From NCBI GenBank assembly GCA_035310125.1, contig DATGEP010000233.1, positions 1 through 16,587 of the forward strand: DNA of 16,587 nt, given 5' to 3'. The notes below the pieces were generated by a model. That model saw nothing but the letters and a program-made list of their open reading frames with translations, searched no databases and was not told the origin of the DNA. Positions 7,470 through 14,847 of this stretch are shown in pieces (position 1 is the first letter of the stretch; each line of letters begins with the position of its first letter). The position numbers and the translations under genes are program-made. The stretch comes from DATGEP01 sp035310125. GTDB taxonomy: Bacteria; Chloroflexota; Ktedonobacteria; Ktedonobacterales; JADMIN01.

Positions 7470-8444
7470 TTATGCCGAGTTCGCTTGAGCGCCGACAGTC
7501 AGTCCGAGAAGCTGCGCGGCGTTGAGGTCAAGGATCCGTTGCGCCTGCTGGGCCGGCAGCGCCTCGGGCACGTAATCCACAAAGTGCTTGAGCTTCTCGG
7601 GTGGCAGCATCGGCCAATCAGTGCCCAGCAGAAGCCGGTCTGCGCCGAATGTCTCACACGCGCAGCGCAGCGCCGAATGCTGCTCGTTCACGGTGTCGAA
7701 CCAGAACCGCCGGGCGAGGTCGCTGGGCATCGCCGCCACCTGAAATTTTTCGTGCCAGCCGTCGCGCTCCGCGACGTTGTCCATACGCTGGAGGAACAAT
7801 GCCAGCGTCCCACCAAGGTGCGGGATGATGAAGCGAATGTCGGGATACCGGAGCGTCAACCCTGACAGGATCAGCCGCGCCATGGCGATCGTGTCCTCGA
7901 AACGCGAGGCGAGCATCCACGTCAGACTGAAGTCCTGGCTGTTTGGGCCGCCGCCGGCGCCGACGGGGTGGACGAAGACCACCGTTTGACGGCGGTTGAG
8001 CTCCTCGAACAGCGGATCGAACATGGGATCGTCCAATGGTCGGCCGAGCACTGAGCAGCCCAGGCCGATGCCGACCACGCCTGGCAGGTCGAGGCCGCGC
8101 TCCAGTTCCTGGAGTGCCTCGGCAACGTGCGGCAGTGGCAGCGCGGAGAAAACGGCGAAGCGGCGCGGATGGCGAGTGTGTAGATCGACGTACAGGTCAT
8201 TGGACCCGCGCGCGGCAGCGGCGGCGACTTCCACACTCGTGTGGTAGGGCGGCGTATTACCGAGGGAGATGACCATGCAGTCGATGCCAGCGGCATCCAT
8301 CAGCTCCAACTGGCCTGCGATGGACACGTGGTGAGCAAAACCCGGCGCTGCTGGGCCAAGCCGCCGCTGGGGCTGACCCGTGAGGCGCTCCAGCAGCTCG
8401 TACAGGGCGGCCGGGTAGTAGTGTGCGTGGACGTCGATGCGCAT
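7470..8444 (-). CDS. Amidohydrolase-2 family protein (ACMSD-like), complete metal site
   Basis: A 324-residue TIM-barrel metal enzyme of the Amidohydro_2 family, which includes ACMS decarboxylase and resorcylate decarboxylase. All expected ligands are present: D4-V-H6-A-H8 at the N terminus, H159 in VFVHP, H209 in IPHLGG and D276 in LLGTDWP. Such enzymes decarboxylate or hydrolyse aromatic or muconate-type acids; the product cannot be specified. Its ATG overlaps the stop of the preceding amidohydrolase by one base (TGATG), so the two are translationally coupled. The TAA stop is followed by 59 nt before LysR. Length is normal and no damage is seen. Confidence 0.92.
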   Translation of the reverse strand: MRIDVHAHYYPAALYELLERLTGQPQRRLGPAAPGFAHHVSIAGQLELMDAAGIDCMVISLGNTPPYHTSVEVAAAAARGSNDLYVDLHTRHPRRFAVFSALPLPHVAEALQELERGLDLPGVVGIGLGCSVLGRPLDDPMFDPLFEELNRRQTVVFVHPVGAGGGPNSQDFSLTWMLASRFEDTIAMARLILSGLTLRYPDIRFIIPHLGGTLALFLQRMDNVAERDGWHEKFQVAAMPSDLARRFWFDTVNEQHSALRCACETFGADRLLLGTDWPMLPPEKLKHFVDYVPEALPAQQAQRILDLNAAQLLGLTVGAQANSA

Positions 8445-9454
8445 CAGGCCGGACCTGGCTCCACGAGTGAGAGCAGGCGTCGCGCGTTGCCATTCACCAG
8501 CAGGTCGTACTGCTCGGGCGGTAGCTGCAGACGCTTTAACGTGGCCAGGTGATCCGCCGGAGACATAAACGGCGCATCACTGCCGAGCAGCACTCGCTCA
8601 GCTCCGAGAAAGTCGATGGCGGCGCGGATCGCGACGGGGCTCTGGCCGGAGGTGTCAGCGTAGAACTGCTGGAAATACTCCGCGGGGGGCCGTCGCAAAG
8701 CAGCGTATGCGCGCTCATCCTCGGCTTCGGCTGCCTGCAGCTCGAGCCAGGAACCGTTCACGCGGCGACTGAACGTCGGCATCATGCCACCACTGTGATG
8801 CAAGTAGAACCGCAAGGACGAGTGGCGGTCCAGGACACCCGAAGCGACCATCCGCGCAGCGAACATGCCCATCTCATACGGCCAGCCGAGAGCCGCCCAG
8901 AGACCGTAGCGCGAACGGTTTTCGCCCGTATAGTCGGGGGTCGTCGGCTGACGCGCACCATGCACCCACGCTGACCGCTCGAGTTCTTCCAGGCGATCCC
9001 AGAGCACTTCAAACGATGCGTCGTCCAGCGCGCGACCGTTGGCGTTGGTGAACACTTGCACGCCGAGCGCGCCAAGGTCTTCGACGGCCCGATCGAGCTC
9101 GCGAATGGAGCTTTCGACGTCATCCATGGGCAGCGAGGCGGCGAAGCCCACGAATCGATCGGGGTGCCGCGCCACCAGCGCGGCCATGCTGTCGTTCGCG
9201 AACCGCGCGAGGTCCGTGGCGACTTGCCCAGAGGCCATCTGCTCGATGGGTGGCAAGCACAAGGTGAGCACCTGGACGTAGCCCTCAACCGCATCCATCG
9301 AGCGGAACCGGGCATCCAGGTCCCACATGGGCGCCAGATACGCCCGACCACGCAGGCCGCGCAGGAAATCGAGTGCAGGTCCGTGCGCCACGTCGAAGAA
9401 ACGCTCGAGGCATGCCCGCGGAATGATGTGTGGGAAGGCGTCGACGACGCTCAT
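8444..9454 (-). CDS. Amidohydrolase-2 family protein with altered N-terminal metal motif
   Basis: A 336-residue relative of its downstream neighbour with the same fold: VHGAR (H165), YLHHSGG (H219, H220) and LLGSDAPF (D293) occupy the expected places. The N-terminal HxH is replaced by DAFPH (F7, H9), so the first metal-binding His is missing. Some amidohydrolase-2 subfamilies naturally have a different residue here, so the enzyme may still be active with a changed metal site. The ATG overlaps the SBP-B stop as ATGA, and its stop shares one base with the next start. Its place between a binding protein and a second amidohydrolase suggests it acts on the imported compound or an early product. 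Confidence 0.9.
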   Translation of the reverse strand: MSVVDAFPHIIPRACLERFFDVAHGPALDFLRGLRGRAYLAPMWDLDARFRSMDAVEGYVQVLTLCLPPIEQMASGQVATDLARFANDSMAALVARHPDRFVGFAASLPMDDVESSIRELDRAVEDLGALGVQVFTNANGRALDDASFEVLWDRLEELERSAWVHGARQPTTPDYTGENRSRYGLWAALGWPYEMGMFAARMVASGVLDRHSSLRFYLHHSGGMMPTFSRRVNGSWLELQAAEAEDERAYAALRRPPAEYFQQFYADTSGQSPVAIRAAIDFLGAERVLLGSDAPFMSPADHLATLKRLQLPPEQYDLLVNGNARRLLSLVEPGPA

Positions 9455-11013
9455 GCCAGCCAGGCGGCGGTGACGTCCAGGTAGTTGCCGCCGATGCTGT
9501 ACAGCGTGCCGCGTACATTTGGTCGCGCCAGCGCACGCGGCAGTTGCGTCCCGATCGCCGTGACTGGCGTCATATCGAGGATGAAGTCGTTCCAGGCATC
9601 GTAGACGGGACGGCGCTTCGAAGCGTCTGCCTCGGAGTACACGGCCAGCGTCAGCTGGGTGTACTTGTCGTCCTTGAAGCCGGCGTAGTTATTGACGGGT
9701 CCGAAGTAGGGCGAGGTCCAGACGACACCGCCATGCAGTTGGCCGTAGAACCCGGTGCCGACCGCCACGCCGTTGTACTGCTGGCGCTGCATGCTGTTGG
9801 TCAGTGCTACTGGATCGGTTGGCTTGAGCGTGAGCTTCACACCGATCTTGTCGAGGTCCGCTTGCCAGATCTGTCCGACGCGGCCGAAGTCCGGCAGCGT
9901 TGCTGCATAGTTGAAGTCGAGCGCGACGTCACCCGGGTTCGCCTCGCCCAGGAGTGCCCGAGCTTTGTCCAGGTTGAACGCGTACGTTTTGTCTTTGGTC
10001 GCGTCGTAGGCGGGCGATGTGGGATACCACAACAGCGTCAGTGGTTTCTCGACACCCTGCCAGATCGTGTCGGCGATGCGCTGCCGATCGAGCGCGAACT
10101 GGAGCGCCTGGCGGACAAGCTTGTTGTTGGTTGGCGGCTGTGTGGTGTTGAAGGCAGCGCCCATGTAGTTGCCGGAGTTCTGGTTCAGCAGTGCCTGGTT
10201 GCGCGCCTCTTTCTGCGTCCTCACCCAATCGTTGAGCGTCGGTTGCAGGGCCAGGTCGAGTGCGCCCGCCTCGAACTCCGTCACCATCGCTTGCGGGTCG
10301 GTGAAGATGCGGAATCGCACGTCGTCGAGATACGGCTTGCCCTGGTCCCAGTACGAGGGGTTCTTGCGCAGCGTCAGGTGGTCACCCTGCACGTACTCCA
10401 CGAATGTGAACGGGCCAGTGCCGACGGGCCTGGTGACGCCGTTCTGTGCGAACGACACCGGGTCGATGATCGACAGGTTGGGCAGTGCATCGACGACGAA
10501 TGGATTGGGCTGGTCGAACTGCACGCGCAGCGTGTACTTGTCTGGAGTCTCAAAGGCCGCGAATGGCTTGACCAGGTTTGCGTACGTCGGATTCACCTTC
10601 GGATCCTTCAACCGGGTGAAGTTCCACACGAGGTCATCACTTGTCAACTCTCGACCAGTGTGGAATTGAAGGCCGTGGCGGAGCTTGACGGTCATCTGCC
10701 GCGCATCGGTCGCCAGCTCGAGACTTTCGGCGACGACTGGCACCGTGTTGAGCTTGTCGTCGAGTATGTTGACGACGTCCCACACGCGGCGTAGTGAGTC
10801 CAGGCCAGTGGTGAGATGACCGTCCAGGCCGAGGAGATCGCCGAGTACGCCGACGCGCAGCGTGCCACCAGTGCGTGGCTGCGTGCTGCTGGCCGTCGCG
10901 GGCGCCTGGGCCGGCGGACTGGCAGGCGCGATGCCAGTGCACGCGGCGGCAAGGCCCCCCGCGCAGCCCAAAGCCAGTAGCTGCAGTGCCGAACGTCGGG
11001 TGACAGACGTCAT
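9451..11013 (-). CDS. ABC transporter substrate-binding lipoprotein, family 5 (SBP-B)
   Basis: A 520-residue SBP_bac_5 protein with a short Tat-type leader (TRRSALQLL) and lipobox LAAAC (C25), followed by an Ala/Pro/Ser/Thr linker to about residue 46. The mature part begins TGGTLRVGVLGDL and has VGTGPFTFVEYVQGDHLTL, NPSYWDQGKPYLDD and TNNKLVRQALQFALDRQR. It is more distant from SBP-A and SBP-C than they are from each other, which suggests a different ligand range. Its ATG overlaps the SBP-A stop by 4 bp, giving two consecutive binding proteins without permeases between them. It may deliver ligand to the DppBC pair of the neighbouring unit or to a transporter elsewhere. Confidence 0.93.
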   Translation of the reverse strand: MTSVTRRSALQLLALGCAGGLAAACTGIAPASPPAQAPATASSTQPRTGGTLRVGVLGDLLGLDGHLTTGLDSLRRVWDVVNILDDKLNTVPVVAESLELATDARQMTVKLRHGLQFHTGRELTSDDLVWNFTRLKDPKVNPTYANLVKPFAAFETPDKYTLRVQFDQPNPFVVDALPNLSIIDPVSFAQNGVTRPVGTGPFTFVEYVQGDHLTLRKNPSYWDQGKPYLDDVRFRIFTDPQAMVTEFEAGALDLALQPTLNDWVRTQKEARNQALLNQNSGNYMGAAFNTTQPPTNNKLVRQALQFALDRQRIADTIWQGVEKPLTLLWYPTSPAYDATKDKTYAFNLDKARALLGEANPGDVALDFNYAATLPDFGRVGQIWQADLDKIGVKLTLKPTDPVALTNSMQRQQYNGVAVGTGFYGQLHGGVVWTSPYFGPVNNYAGFKDDKYTQLTLAVYSEADASKRRPVYDAWNDFILDMTPVTAIGTQLPRALARPNVRGTLYSIGGNYLDVTAAWLA

Positions 11014-12641
11014 GCCGACAACCAGGCGTCGTTGGTCATCATGTAGTCGGCCAGATTCCAGCGCACTCCGTGCACCCTGGCGGAGTGACCAAACCGCGGG
11101 GCGGTGTTCGACCAGGGCATCGCCCAGCTCTCGTCCTGGATGTAGTCCATCCAGTCCGCATAGATCTGCTTCTGTTTGGTCGCCTCCGTCTCGTGCAGCA
11201 GCCCGTCCGTGAGCTGGCGCAAGCGGTCACTCCGAAAACTACTCCAGTTGTTGAACGGACTGTAGTAGACGTTGCCAGCGAAGAACCCGGGGCGGAGATT
11301 GCCGTACAGGGTCGCACCAGCCGCAACGTTTGGAAACTTGGAGTTGTACGTCTGGTCGACGAAGGCCACCGGTTCCGTTGGCTTGAGGGTGAGCGTCAGA
11401 CCAATCTTGGCCAGATCTTGCTGGTAGATCTGCATGACGATGGCGTAGTCCACGACCGTCGCGTTCCAGATCACTTCCAGTGGCGGCGTGCCAACGCCAG
11501 ATTGTTGGAGCAGCGACTTTGCCTTGTCCAGATCGAACGACAGGGCCGCGTCACGAGCCCCGTCGTAGCCGGGATTTGGCGGCGCCAGCGGGAGTGTCTT
11601 GGGCTTGCCATAGCCCAGCAGCACGGCATCGGTCCAGCGCTTGCGATCGATGGCCGCGTTGAGCGCCTGTCGAAACAGCTTGTTGGTGGTTGGCCCGGCG
11701 CCATCCTTGGCCTGCACGAAAACGAGGTTCGCGCCGCCGCTGTATTCGTGGAAGGTGATGACATAGCGCGGGTCTTTTGACAACCGCGCAACATCGCGAA
11801 TAGGTGGCGCCAGCACCAGGTCGATGGCACCGGCCTCCAACTGCGTGATCATCGACTGTGGGTCTGAGAAAATCTTGATCTCGATGCCATCGAGATACGG
11901 CTTGCCCGTTTGCCAGTAGTTCGGGTTCTTCTTCAGCGTGAAGTGGTCACCCTGAACGTACTCGGCGAATGTGAACGGTCCGGTACCGGTTGGCTTCGTC
12001 GGGCCCGCCGACTCGAAGGTGACGGGATCGATGATGCTGAGCAGTGAGAGTGTGTCGAAGACGGCTGGCCAGGATCGCTCCGCCAGCAGCACCACGGTGT
12101 ACGTATCACTGACTTCAACACCGGTGAGTGTCTGCGACATCCAATTGAAAAAGCCGCCGCCCGCAACTTTCGGGTCGCTGCTGACGCGGCGGATGTTCCA
12201 GGCCACGTCGTCAGCAGTGAGCTCTCGGCCGGTATGCCACTGCACGCCCTTGTGCAGATGGAGCGCAATGCGGGTGTACTTGTCGTCGACGTCCCAGCTC
12301 TCAACCAGGATGCCTTTGGGGTTCAGCTGCGGATCGAGCTCGACCAGACGGTCCCAGACGGGGTAGATCGTGCTCTGGCCGTTGAGGAAGTTGCCGTCGA
12401 GGGTTGGCAGGTCGCCGAGATTGCCCTGGCGCAGGATCCCGCCGCTGCGCGGCTGTGTTTCTCCCGCGGCCGCGGACGTTTGGGACGCAGCCTGCGCGCC
12501 TGGCGGTGGGGCGCTGGTCGGTGCCGTACTCGGCGCAGGCGGCTGGCAGGCCGCCAGGAGCGCTAACGCGGCAGGCACTCCGACCAGGCGCAGCGCGCGC
12601 CGACGAGTCAGGCGTAATGCGCGGGCAGGACTTTCGGACAC
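11010..12641 (-). CDS. ABC transporter substrate-binding lipoprotein, family 5 (SBP-A)
   Basis: A 543-residue SBP_bac_5 protein: twin-arginine motif (TRRRALRLV), lipobox LLAAC (C32), then a Pro/Ala/Ser/Thr linker to about residue 66. The mature domain has SGGILRQGNLGDLPTLDG, GTGPFTF (219-225) and NPNYWQTGKPYLDGIEIKIF. Start is GTG at 12641 with only a weak G-run upstream, matching the GTG start of its paralogue SBP-C. It is the first gene of the second minus-strand unit and is transcribed divergently from the LLM monooxygenase. High similarity to SBP-C in protein, in a 39-nt identical DNA run (11910-11948) and in the upstream boxes points to duplication of gene plus promoter. Probable role: high-affinity capture of an organic solute at the outer face of the membrane. 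Confidence 0.95.
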   Translation of the reverse strand: MSESPARALRLTRRRALRLVGVPAALALLAACQPPAPSTAPTSAPPPGAQAASQTSAAAGETQPRSGGILRQGNLGDLPTLDGNFLNGQSTIYPVWDRLVELDPQLNPKGILVESWDVDDKYTRIALHLHKGVQWHTGRELTADDVAWNIRRVSSDPKVAGGGFFNWMSQTLTGVEVSDTYTVVLLAERSWPAVFDTLSLLSIIDPVTFESAGPTKPTGTGPFTFAEYVQGDHFTLKKNPNYWQTGKPYLDGIEIKIFSDPQSMITQLEAGAIDLVLAPPIRDVARLSKDPRYVITFHEYSGGANLVFVQAKDGAGPTTNKLFRQALNAAIDRKRWTDAVLLGYGKPKTLPLAPPNPGYDGARDAALSFDLDKAKSLLQQSGVGTPPLEVIWNATVVDYAIVMQIYQQDLAKIGLTLTLKPTEPVAFVDQTYNSKFPNVAAGATLYGNLRPGFFAGNVYYSPFNNWSSFRSDRLRQLTDGLLHETEATKQKQIYADWMDYIQDESWAMPWSNTAPRFGHSARVHGVRWNLADYMMTNDAWLSA

Positions 12642-12660
12642 TAGCGGACCCCCGAGCGTC

Positions 12661-12713
12661 AGGCTATGTCAACGCACGGGCCGTCGAGCATTGCCGTTGG
12701 TTATGCAGCCATA
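12661..12713 (-). promoter_or_regulatory. Conserved two-box promoter/operator region upstream of SBP-A
   Basis: Second copy of the paired boxes: box B at 12690-12713 (20 of 24 positions match the SBP-C copy) and box A at 12661-12671 (10 of 11 match), 29 nt apart as in the other copy. On the minus strand box B carries TGCATAAC. It lies in the 124-bp intergenic region shared with the divergent LLM gene, so a bound regulator could act on both directions. Confidence 0.6.
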
Positions 12714-12736
12714 CGGATCCGCGATACCTCAACGGC
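12693..12736. repeat. 7-bp inverted repeat GCCGTTG/CAACGGC in the divergent region
   Basis: GCCGTTG (12693-12699, overlapping box B) and CAACGGC (12730-12736) are perfect inverted copies separated by 30 nt. Centre-to-centre spacing is 37 nt. This could be a two-site operator between the divergent genes; by itself it is short enough to be chance. Confidence 0.3.
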
Positions 12737-12765
12737 AGGTCGGGCACGACATAATCGGTCGCAGG

Positions 12766-13881
12766 ATGAAGGCGTCCTTCTTCGTCAGTCTGCCCTACGG
12801 GCGTGTCCACGAGCCCGTCAGCCGTTGGCCCGTACCCAACCGTCTGTTCGATCCCCAGCAGGCGGTGCGCGTCGTCGCGAGCCGCATGGATCACGTCCAA
12901 TTGGCCGATGAGCTTGGGTTCGACTGGATTGGTTGCGCCGAACACCACTACTCCCCAGGCAGCCTGGCCTCGAATGTGAGCGTGGTCGCCGCCGCGATTA
13001 CCCAGCGGACGCGGACAGCGCGCGTCTGCATCATGGGTGCGCTGCTGCCGCTGAACAATCCAGTGCGTGTGGCGGAGGAATACGCCCTGGTCGACGCGAT
13101 GTCCGGCGGACGGCTGGTCGCGGGGTTGCTGCGCGGGGCGCCGTACGAGTACCTCGTCTACAACGTGCCGCCCGCGGAATCGCGGGCCCGCTTCGAGGAG
13201 GCCTGGGAGCTGGTGGTGCGCGCCTGGAGTGACACCGAGCCGTTCGGCTGGGAGGGCGAGCACTACCACTTTCGGTACGTCTCGATCTGGCCGCGGCCAA
13301 TCCAGCAACCCATGCCGCCAATCTTCATCTCGGGCTCCAGTCGAGAGTCGGCCGAATTCGCGGCGCGTCGACACATTGGACTGGGGCTGGCTTTCACGAA
13401 CCTGGCCGCCGCCAAACCGGCGGCGCAATACTACTTCGCGCAAGCCGCCGAACAGGGCTGGCAGCCCGACCCAGATCAGGTGATCTACGGGCACGTACCG
13501 GTCTACCTGGCGGATACGGACGAGCAGGCCTTCGCCGTGGCTCGCCCGCGTGTCGAATCGAATCACCTGGTACCCGGCATGTTGCAGGCCAATCGCCTGG
13601 TCGCCGAGGCGGGCTTCTTCGGACCGCGCAATCCGGAGTTGCTGCAGCGGTTTCAGACAATGGGCACGCACGCTCCGTTGTCGCTGGAGAAGCAGCTCGA
13701 GCTGGGCATCCTGCTGTGCGGCCGCCCGGAATCCGTGATCGACCAGTTGCGCAATGTGCGTCAGGAGCTAGGCGCTGGCGTGATCAGTCTGAATTTCGAA
13801 ACCGGCGCCAGCAGCGCAGAAACAGAGGGAACCATGCGCCGGTTCGCTCGTGACGTTCTGCCCGCGATGCGCGAATTATGA
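12766..13881 (+). CDS. LLM-class (luciferase-like) flavin-dependent monooxygenase/oxidoreductase
   Basis: A 371-residue bacterial-luciferase-like TIM-barrel protein. It starts MKASFFVSLPYGRV and has the family mark AEHHYSPGS (E59, H60, H61). ALLPLNNPVRVAEEYALVDAMSGGRL is the classic LLM core, and WPRPIQQPMPPIFISGSS the usual downstream strand. Members use reduced FMN (some F420) to oxidise aldehydes, alkanes, sulfonates, chelators or heterocycles; the substrate is unknown. The frame is open well upstream (to 12370), but that part is antisense to SBP-A, and the family N terminus begins at 12766, so this ATG is chosen. Only AGG directly abuts the ATG, and CATAAT at 12749-12754 could be a -10, so the message may be nearly leaderless. 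It overlaps the alpha/beta hydrolase by 4 bp. Confidence 0.93.
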   Translation: MKASFFVSLPYGRVHEPVSRWPVPNRLFDPQQAVRVVASRMDHVQLADELGFDWIGCAEHHYSPGSLASNVSVVAAAITQRTRTARVCIMGALLPLNNPVRVAEEYALVDAMSGGRLVAGLLRGAPYEYLVYNVPPAESRARFEEAWELVVRAWSDTEPFGWEGEHYHFRYVSIWPRPIQQPMPPIFISGSSRESAEFAARRHIGLGLAFTNLAAAKPAAQYYFAQAAEQGWQPDPDQVIYGHVPVYLADTDEQAFAVARPRVESNHLVPGMLQANRLVAEAGFFGPRNPELLQRFQTMGTHAPLSLEKQLELGILLCGRPESVIDQLRNVRQELGAGVISLNFETGASSAETEGTMRRFARDVLPAMREL

Positions 13882-14669
13882 GCGGCCGACTCTCGCCGCG
13901 CTCGGTCGAGCTGCCGAGCGGTGTTCGAATCGAGTACCTGGAGGTCGGCGAGGGCATGCCGATCGTGTACATGCACGGCGGTGGTGGCGTGTTCCGGAAT
14001 GCGGCGTTCATGCCCGCGCTGGCGTCGTCGTCGTACCGGGTGCTCGCGCCGTCCCGGCCCGGCTATGACGGCTCGGCTGGGACCTGCGCCACGGCCCGCG
14101 CGGATGCCGAGGTCATGCTGGCATTTATCCAGACCGTGGTTGACGGACCGGTCCATGTGATTGCGGAGTCAGCTGGCGGGGCGGCAGGCTGCTGGCTCGC
14201 GGTGCTCGAGCCGGAACTGATCGAATCCTTGATTCTGGCGGCGCCGGCCGCATTCGCGGGCGCATCACACGCGCCGCCACCGGCCTCGCCTGAGGCGATG
14301 GAGCGCCGACTGTTCGGGTCGCAGCCCGCCTGGAGTGAGCCTCCCACGGAGGCCGACCGCGCCGCCCGCCAGCGCAACGCGATGGCCAATGCCACCAAGC
14401 TGCGACCAGCGGACGGCAACGCCGATCTGCTGGAACGACTCGCCGAGATCAGGGCGCCAACGCTCATCCTGTGGGGCACCGCGGACGAGATCATCCCGTC
14501 CGAATCGAGCCAGCTGTACGTGCGACGCATTCCGAAGAGCTATCGGATCTTCATCTTTGGCGCCGCCCACTCGCTCCCGGTGGCGGCGTGCCGTCAGTTC
14601 GTGACGCTGGCCACGGATTTTCTGCAGCGCGGCGAAGGCTTTGTGGTCAATCAGTCGGGCGGACCTTAG
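13878..14669 (+). CDS. Alpha/beta-fold hydrolase (meta-cleavage-product-hydrolase-like)
   Basis: A 263-residue alpha/beta hydrolase. It has the oxyanion-loop motif YMHGGGGVF (31-39), nucleophile S98 in IAESAGG, acid D203 in LWGTADEIIP and base H231 in FGAAHSLP, so the triad is complete. The nucleophile elbow reads A-E-S-A-G instead of the usual G-x-S-x-G. Related enzymes cleave C-C bonds of ring-fission products, esters or lactones. The ATG overlaps the LLM stop (ATGA), so monooxygenase and hydrolase are probably made together and may act in sequence. No signal peptide is visible. Degraded DNA follows the stop directly, and no terminator is evident. Confidence 0.92.
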   Translation: MSGRLSPRSVELPSGVRIEYLEVGEGMPIVYMHGGGGVFRNAAFMPALASSSYRVLAPSRPGYDGSAGTCATARADAEVMLAFIQTVVDGPVHVIAESAGGAAGCWLAVLEPELIESLILAAPAAFAGASHAPPPASPEAMERRLFGSQPAWSEPPTEADRAARQRNAMANATKLRPADGNADLLERLAEIRAPTLILWGTADEIIPSESSQLYVRRIPKSYRIFIFGAAHSLPVAACRQFVTLATDFLQRGEGFVVNQSGGP

Positions 14670-14766
14670 CGGCTGAATTGGGCCTGACGTCGATGTGCCC
14701 GCCGCGTCGTGCGACGATGCCGAACGCCATCGCCAGACCAAGGCCAGTGCCAGCTTCGCCGCAACG
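14647..14766 (-). pseudogene. Histidine-kinase ATPase-domain remnant (C-terminal tail)
   Basis: On the minus strand GEAGTGLGLAMAFGIVARR, directly continued by GGHIDV, is the G2 box and following helix and strand of a sensor histidine kinase HATPase domain, ending at a TGA at 14647-14649. The part that should precede it (EPFFTTK-like) is missing: in another frame only a trace (GAGCCGTT, encoding E-P) remains beside it. About 30 codons survive, and their tail overlaps the end of the plus-strand alpha/beta hydrolase. It is a dead fragment, probably left by a deletion. Confidence 0.65.
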
Positions 14767-14847
14767 GCTCCTGAGCCTCGTGGTCGACGTTCGCTCGCCC
14801 CGTCTACGGCGGGTGCATGTGCGCGTCGCAAACTGTGGTCCAGAGCG

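Noticed and set aside
9430..10794. 454-codon plus-strand open frame opposite SBP-B
   Set aside because: Long only because of GC-rich codon bias on the other strand; SBP-B has signal, lipobox and family motifs.
12370..12765. Upstream extension of the LLM reading frame
   Set aside because: Antisense to the SBP-A 5' region and low-complexity; the family N terminus begins at the ATG at 12766.
12664..13671. 335-codon minus-strand open frame opposite the LLM gene
   Set aside because: Antisense to a gene with the AEHHY motif and a full LLM core; no motif of its own.
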